Of a stretch of 64,000 bases of DNA, positions 59,363-64,000 are shown in pieces. Position numbers and translations under genes: made by a program. The notes under the pieces were generated by a model. It did not search any database. It had not been told where the DNA came from and saw nothing but the letters and a program-made list of their open reading frames with translations. Each line of letters starts with the position of its first letter. Within the stretch, counting starts at the first letter, position 1. Origin of the DNA: Apiospora phragmitis (Eukaryota; Ascomycota; Sordariomycetes; Amphisphaeriales; Apiosporaceae); the NCBI GenBank assembly GCA_038363925.1, contig JAQQWL010000016.1, positions 1 to 64,000 of the forward strand, written 5' to 3'.

Positions 59363-60837
59363 ATGGTCGATTATCAGACCAACTTCTTTGCCTTGGCCGT
59401 CACCTGCGTGGCTCTGCTGGTGAGCCAGCCGACTCGGACGAGCGAGCTGCAAAAGAAGCAGGACAACAAGAAGTCCGACGATGTTAAACCAACAGAGTCA
59501 GCAGACAATAAACACCCACAGCGAGACTTCTACTGGGCCTATGCATTGGCCATGGGTGCAGACTGGCTTCAGGTAACTTGACTTGGCATCCACATATCTT
59601 CAGTCGGCGGGAGACTGATCTAGCGAACAGGGCCCTTATCTCTACAGCCTATACCAGGATGAACACGGGCTGTCCACTGGACTGGTTTCGACCTTGTTCA
59701 CCACGGGCTTCCTGTCAGGCGCCGTAAGCGGCTTCTTCGTGGGATCTCTGGCCGACAAGTACGGCCGCAAGATGAGCTGCATGCTGTTCTGCGTCCTCTA
59801 CGCCCTGTCGTGCTTCTTGACCATGGTACCGGTAGTGCCCTTGCTGTTCCTAGGGCGCGCGCTGGGCGGCGTCAGCACCAGCATTCTCTTCAGCAGCTTT
59901 GACAGCTGGATGGTCACCGACTTCAAGAAGCGGAAGCTCGTGGAGAAAGGGTGTGATCTATCGCGCACTTACGGCACCATGGGTACCATCAACAGCCTGG
60001 CGGCCATGGCGAGCGGCGTGGCCAGCGAGGGCCTGGTGAGGTTGACGGGGACCAAGAAAGCTCCGTTCATTGCCAGCGCCGCTCTTCTGTGGATGGCCAT
60101 GCAGACAGTATGGTGTTGGGTGCGTCAATCCGAAATTATCATCCGGGCCGTTCGTTCTCTGCTAACTCGAGTGCCCAGGACGAGAACTACGGCCATGCCG
60201 CGGAGGAGAAGGATGCGAAGAAGAAGGATGCGAAAAGTAGTGACATGCCGCCGCAACCCAGTTTGTCTTCGGTCTTGAAGCGCCCGGCTGTCTTGGCGCT
60301 GGTCTTTGCGACAACCATGTTCGAAGGCGCCATGTACCTGTTCGTATTCTGCTGGGTGCCTGCTCTTCAGGCTGTGAAGAAGACCGAAGGGGGAGCTGCC
60401 GTACGGCCTCATTTTCTCCTCTTACATGGCATCAGTCATGGCTGCTTCCCTGACATTCAACCTCATCATGCAATGGCGACTGCTGAAGTATTCGCGGCTG
60501 TTGGTAGGGCTACTGGTCATGGCCAACTTCGTCTTCGTCAAGCTCTGCGGCCCGCGAGACGAGTCTGCCACGTTCTGGCTCTTCTGTGTCTTTGAGGCCT
60601 GCGTCGGCTTCTACTGGCCTTGCATTGGCTATCTAAAGGGCCGGATGATTGACGACGGGAACAGAGCCAAGGTGTACAGCATGATGCGGATACCGCTGAA
60701 TATCTTTGTGGTGGTCTCGCTGATGATGACTAGGGGAGAGCGATGGGTTCATGCGCGTCTTCTCCATCTGCTCGGTATGCCTCACGGCCGCCTTCGGGGC
60801 TGTCTGGGCCAGCACAGTTACCGAAGCGGTACCCTAG
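59363..60837 (+). CDS. MFSD5-type MFS carrier (molybdate-anion transporter family)
   Basis: Integral membrane protein of the PF05631-type major facilitators; plant and algal relatives carry molybdate, and fungal substrates are unproven. Exons are 59363-59572, 59631-60119 and 60179-60837, with 58- and 59-nt introns. The first helix (FFALAVTCVALLVSQPT) and a charged loop precede DFYWAYALAMGADWLQGPYL. MFS motif A is GSLADKYGRK. VSTSILFSSFDSWMVTDF follows. After the intron a Lys/Asp-rich central loop (EEKDAKKKDAKSSD) separates the halves, followed by ALVFATTMFEGAMYLFVFCW and FEACVGFYWPCIGYLKGR. Two frame breaks occur, both one G too many: 60389-60393 and 60733-60736. Removing both gives 452 codons including the stop, ending SICSVCLTAAFGAVWASTVT. 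Twelve helices are then expected. Confidence 0.85.
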
Positions 60838-61826
60838 TGTGCCTGAAGAGACTTTGCCAAACCCCAACTTATCATGGTTTCGCTACAGTGCCACAGCTGT
60901 TGCATCGCATGAAACGCTGTTGATGAGAGTTCCAATACGACTCTATTGGAGTGCGGTAAAATGAGACCCAATCACGGCATACTTGTGTTATGGCAACCCG
61001 GGACAATGGATTGGCCTCGATTAGATTGATTCAATATGTATGTAAATCTAGATTTCGTTGAGGATACTGCGGGGTATTATAGGATCTGCCAAGTCCCATG
61101 ACTGATATGCCATGCATCATCATCATATCATATCATATTATATCATATGCTGCCTACAAGTCGGGTCGCGTTTCGTTCCACATGCCCGCCTCGCCCAGCA
61201 AAACCCAAGTTACCCTCGGAGCCCGAAGTCCATCCTGACCACAGGGAGCCATCTTAGTCCACTACAACCCTACAAAAGCTAGACCGCAGGACAATCAGCT
61301 CGAGATCGAAGTATCTCCGCTCTTTTCGGAACGTCTGGGGTTAATAATACCCCGCGTAAGAAAGTTTGATTCCCCGCCTGCCGCCGTATAGCTGGGAGTT
61401 CGTCTTACTTTCAGGTTCTTCAGTACCTCGCGTAGTGAACCGAACCCCTGTACCCATGGCTGATGGCGAGCATGTTGCCCGGATATCTCCCTTGCTAGGA
61501 CAACAATGTCCCTCGGCTATTCGCAACGGCAGATCTCTCCGTGCTGTCGAGACTGTCTGTTTGGTTGAGCCTACTAGGTCACCTGTGTTTATATCTGGGA
61601 AAGATGCAGGTCCCCTGGTTTTCCGACCTGGCTTAAGCCTAGAGTGAACTGTATGAATGTACTTAGATAAATATGAGATCGTACCGTACCTGCAAGTGAA
61701 GTGACATATAACACACCACCTTACGGAATTCTGTTCCTACGATCATCATCCGTCAATTAAGTGTTGATACCTCCCTTATAAATCTCTTCGTACCTCAACT
61801 TGTGCGCGAAGCTTGCGCAAGAACCC
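60838..61826. other. Intergenic with TCATA microsatellite
   Basis: About 990 bases between two MFS genes. ATCATCATCATATCATATCA and further TCATA units lie at about 61115-61150. Nothing else is recognised. Confidence 0.5.
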
Positions 61827-63816
61827 ATGTCGGGCGAAGAGAAGAAGTACGCAGACGCCGACAAGCCGGCGGCTGCTCACCTTGATCACACCAAGAGGAT
61901 GAGCCCTTCCAGCGACCGCGGCGGCATCCACGAGTATAAAGAAGATGAAGGCTACGAAGTCGATGTCGAAGATGCTCCTGCTCCTGCTGTGGGTGACAGA
62001 ACGGTCAAGCTCGCCAAAGACGGCCACACGAGGCTGATTCCCCAGCCGAGCGACGACGCCCATGACCCGTTGAACTGGCCCTGGGGCAAGAAACATATCA
62101 TCCTGTTTATTGTTGCCTTTTCAGCTCTGCTGCCCGACTATGGGTCCGCAACGGGCAAGTTCCTCCACCAAGCCGGGCCATTTCATGTGCCTGGTTCTAG
62201 CAGACAATGCTAATATGTGTACCTTCTAGGTGCCGTCACCTTGTTGCCTCAATCCAAGTATGTATATCGAAGGTAGAGACCGATCTGTTTACACAGGCAT
62301 TATTAATACAAGGCCAGGGAGTGGAACATGGCCGAGGATGAGGTCAACCACTCACAAGTTGGCAATGTTTTCAGTAAGTAGCAACAAGGCCGTCCTGCCC
62401 GTACCTCCCACCCTGCTGACCATGTACCCCTTTCATAGTGCTCGGAGCCGGCGGTATCTTCAGTTAGTCCACTGATCAATGTAACATATGCACAAGATGA
62501 ATCTGACTGGGTTTCTTAGCCGTGATATTTAGCGCCTATTTCGGTCGCCTGCCGGTCATGTTTTACTTCTTAGTTGTTGCCCTAGCCACGGCAATCTGGT
62601 GCGCAGCCGCGACGACTTTTGGTTCCTTCATGGCAGCGCGAGTCTTGAACGGGTTCTTCTCGACGGTATCGCAGGGAGGAGGGTTGATGTTCATCCAGGA
62701 TATGTTCTTCTTCCACGAGAGGGCAAGAAAGATCAATCTATGGGCGTACGTCTTTCTGAGATTCACCGTATCCTGCCCGAGGCTGACTGGCTGACAACTC
62801 GGTTCTTTTTCTTTTTCTCTATAAGTCCTTCTTTGTCATCAGCCCCTATCTCGGCCCTCTCCTTGCGGCCTTCATGGCGGCAGCGAAGCCGTGGCCAATT
62901 CCCTTCTGGGTCTACGTGGCGGAAACCGGTCTCGCCCTAATTCTCACCATCCTGTTCGTCGAGGAGACCTTTTATGACAGACGCATATCGGAGGCAGAGC
63001 AGCCCCCTCGTGGGACCCGAGTCGGTCGTTTGTTGGGTATTGCGCAGTACAAGACGAGACACGTCCGGAACAGCTTCGCCGAAGCCTGCTTGCGCTCTAT
63101 AAAGGTTGTGATCAAGCCAACCGTGGCGATTTCTTGCATTTACTATCTCCTGGTAAGCTGGCCCGAGTTTTTCCGTATCTAGCCAAACCCAGCTCACTAC
63201 TACTTCTTCAGACGTTTGCGTGGGTTGTGGGCATCAATACCACGCTTTCCATTTTCCTCGGCCCTGTCTACGGCTTTGGGCTGAAGCAGATCGGCTTCTT
63301 CTACTTCACTCCTGTCACCGCCGTCATCCTGGGCGAGCTTGCCGGTCATTTCCTCCACGACTTTCTCGCCAAGCAGTACATCAGGACACACAAGGGCCAC
63401 TTCGAGCCCGAGGTGCGCCTGCGAGCCATCATCGTGGCTTTGCCGTTCATGCTGGTTGGCTTGGTTCTACTCGGGCAGTCCTTGCAGAACCAATGGCACT
63501 ACATGATTGCCTCTATTTCGTGGGGACTCTATGTCTTCGGTGTCATGATCACCACCGTGGCCATATCGTCGTATAATCTCGACAGCTATCCCGAGGCATG
63601 GGGGAGGTCTCCGCATGGGTCAACATGGCCAGAACACTGGGAGGCTTCATTATCAGCTACTTCCAAGTGAGATGGGCCAATGCCCGCGGCACCAAAGAGA
63701 GTTTCGGGGTACAAGCTGCCATATGTGGAGGCGCGTTCTTGCTGATTCTGCTGCTAATGTGGAAGGGAAGGAGCATGCGAATCTGGGCCGGGCCACTGAA
63801 CTTCGTCACGGTGTAA
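61827..63816 (+). CDS. MFS drug:H+ antiporter-like carrier (DHA1 type)
   Basis: Proton-coupled export or uptake carrier; substrate unknown. Seven exons: 61827-62154, 62230-62257 (28 nt), 62318-62373, 62439-62462 (24 nt), 62520-62745, 62826-63152 and 63212-63816. The ATG at 61827 (MSGEEKKYADADKP) opens a long charged tail, then the DHA1 signature HDPLNWPWGKKH and TM1. Later blocks are GNVFMLGAGG, FSAYFGRLPVMFYFLVVALA, VLNGFFSTVSQGGGLMFIQD, ISPYLGPLLAAFMA, HFLHDFLAKQYIRTHKGHFE, SYNLDSYPEA and NMARTLGGFIISYFQVRWA. Intron 1 has a GC donor (GGCAAGT) instead of GT. Two one-base losses break the frame: GGG 62742-62744 next to a splice site, and the G run 63600-63604. With both restored the model is 532 codons including the stop. 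It lies tandem with the previous MFS gene, but the two are not close relatives. Confidence 0.83.
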
Positions 63817-64000
63817 GAATGATCCAGGTTCCAAGGCAAGCGATGAGATTACTTGCTGCCGGTCGGACCATGCGCTAGAACCACGGCTCACGCATCCACT
63901 CGGTGTGACAACTAGTCGTATACCCCGATTCTCTCCATGACTGCCAAAGTACAGTACATGCTGTTCGAGCGGTGTCGTAGTTCAATGTACATATAATACA

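Noticed and set aside
1..64000. tRNA, 5S rRNA and CRISPR-like arrays.
   Set aside because: No cloverleaf with a GGTTCRANTCC-type arm, no 5S block and no spaced direct repeats were seen by eye; the only regular arrays are microsatellites and the coding pentad repeat.

Overview
The window looks like a chromosome segment of a filamentous ascomycete (Pezizomycotina, probably Sordariomycetes). Genes are split by short introns (about 50-70 nt, GTAAGT-type donors, CTGAC/CTAAC branch sites, YAG acceptors). They encode typical mould families: Zn(II)2Cys6 regulators, a copper-fist factor, a GPI-anchored CRH enzyme, MFS carriers and an intradiol dioxygenase. Intergenic DNA is long (0.5-4.4 kb) and rich in TACCTA/TACATGTA-like motifs. 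I saw no rRNA, tRNA, CRISPR array, phage or full-length transposon; one short MITE-like element is proposed.

Layout. Left edge: the 5' end of a P-type H+-ATPase (minus) and a frame-broken ketopantoate-reductase-like gene (minus). 6.9-30 kb: copper-fist regulator (+), 2OG-Fe(II) oxygenase (-), heme A synthase cox15 (-), Mn-type CDF transporter (-) divergent from a ZIP zinc transporter (+), hydroxyquinol 1,2-dioxygenase (-) divergent from carboxy-muconate cyclase (+), and a Mam3/CNNM membrane protein (-). 30-46 kb: SET-domain protein (+), Rgt1-like glucose regulator with a 20-unit His pentad repeat (+), CRH cell-wall transglycosylase (+), and the replication helicase/nuclease dna2 (-). 47-64 kb: an unrecognised membrane protein (+), a Dal81/TamA-like Zn2Cys6 activator (-), a TCO89-like TORC1 subunit (-), an MFSD5-type carrier (+) and a DHA1-like MFS carrier (+).

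Function. The first half is enriched in metal handling (copper sensing, heme A for cytochrome oxidase, Mn, Zn and Mam3 transport). A divergent pair forms an aromatic ring-cleavage module. The second half holds nutrient regulators (Rgt1, Dal81-like, TCO89-like).

Caution. At least eleven genes, including the normally essential dna2 and cox15, carry single-base frame slips, nearly all in short C/G runs. Restoring one base at each restores family-like sequence, and in the genes where I could count every exon it also gives whole-codon lengths. I read this mainly as homopolymer error in the assembly rather than mass pseudogenisation. Exon models below were joined by hand and have not been tested against transcripts or databases.
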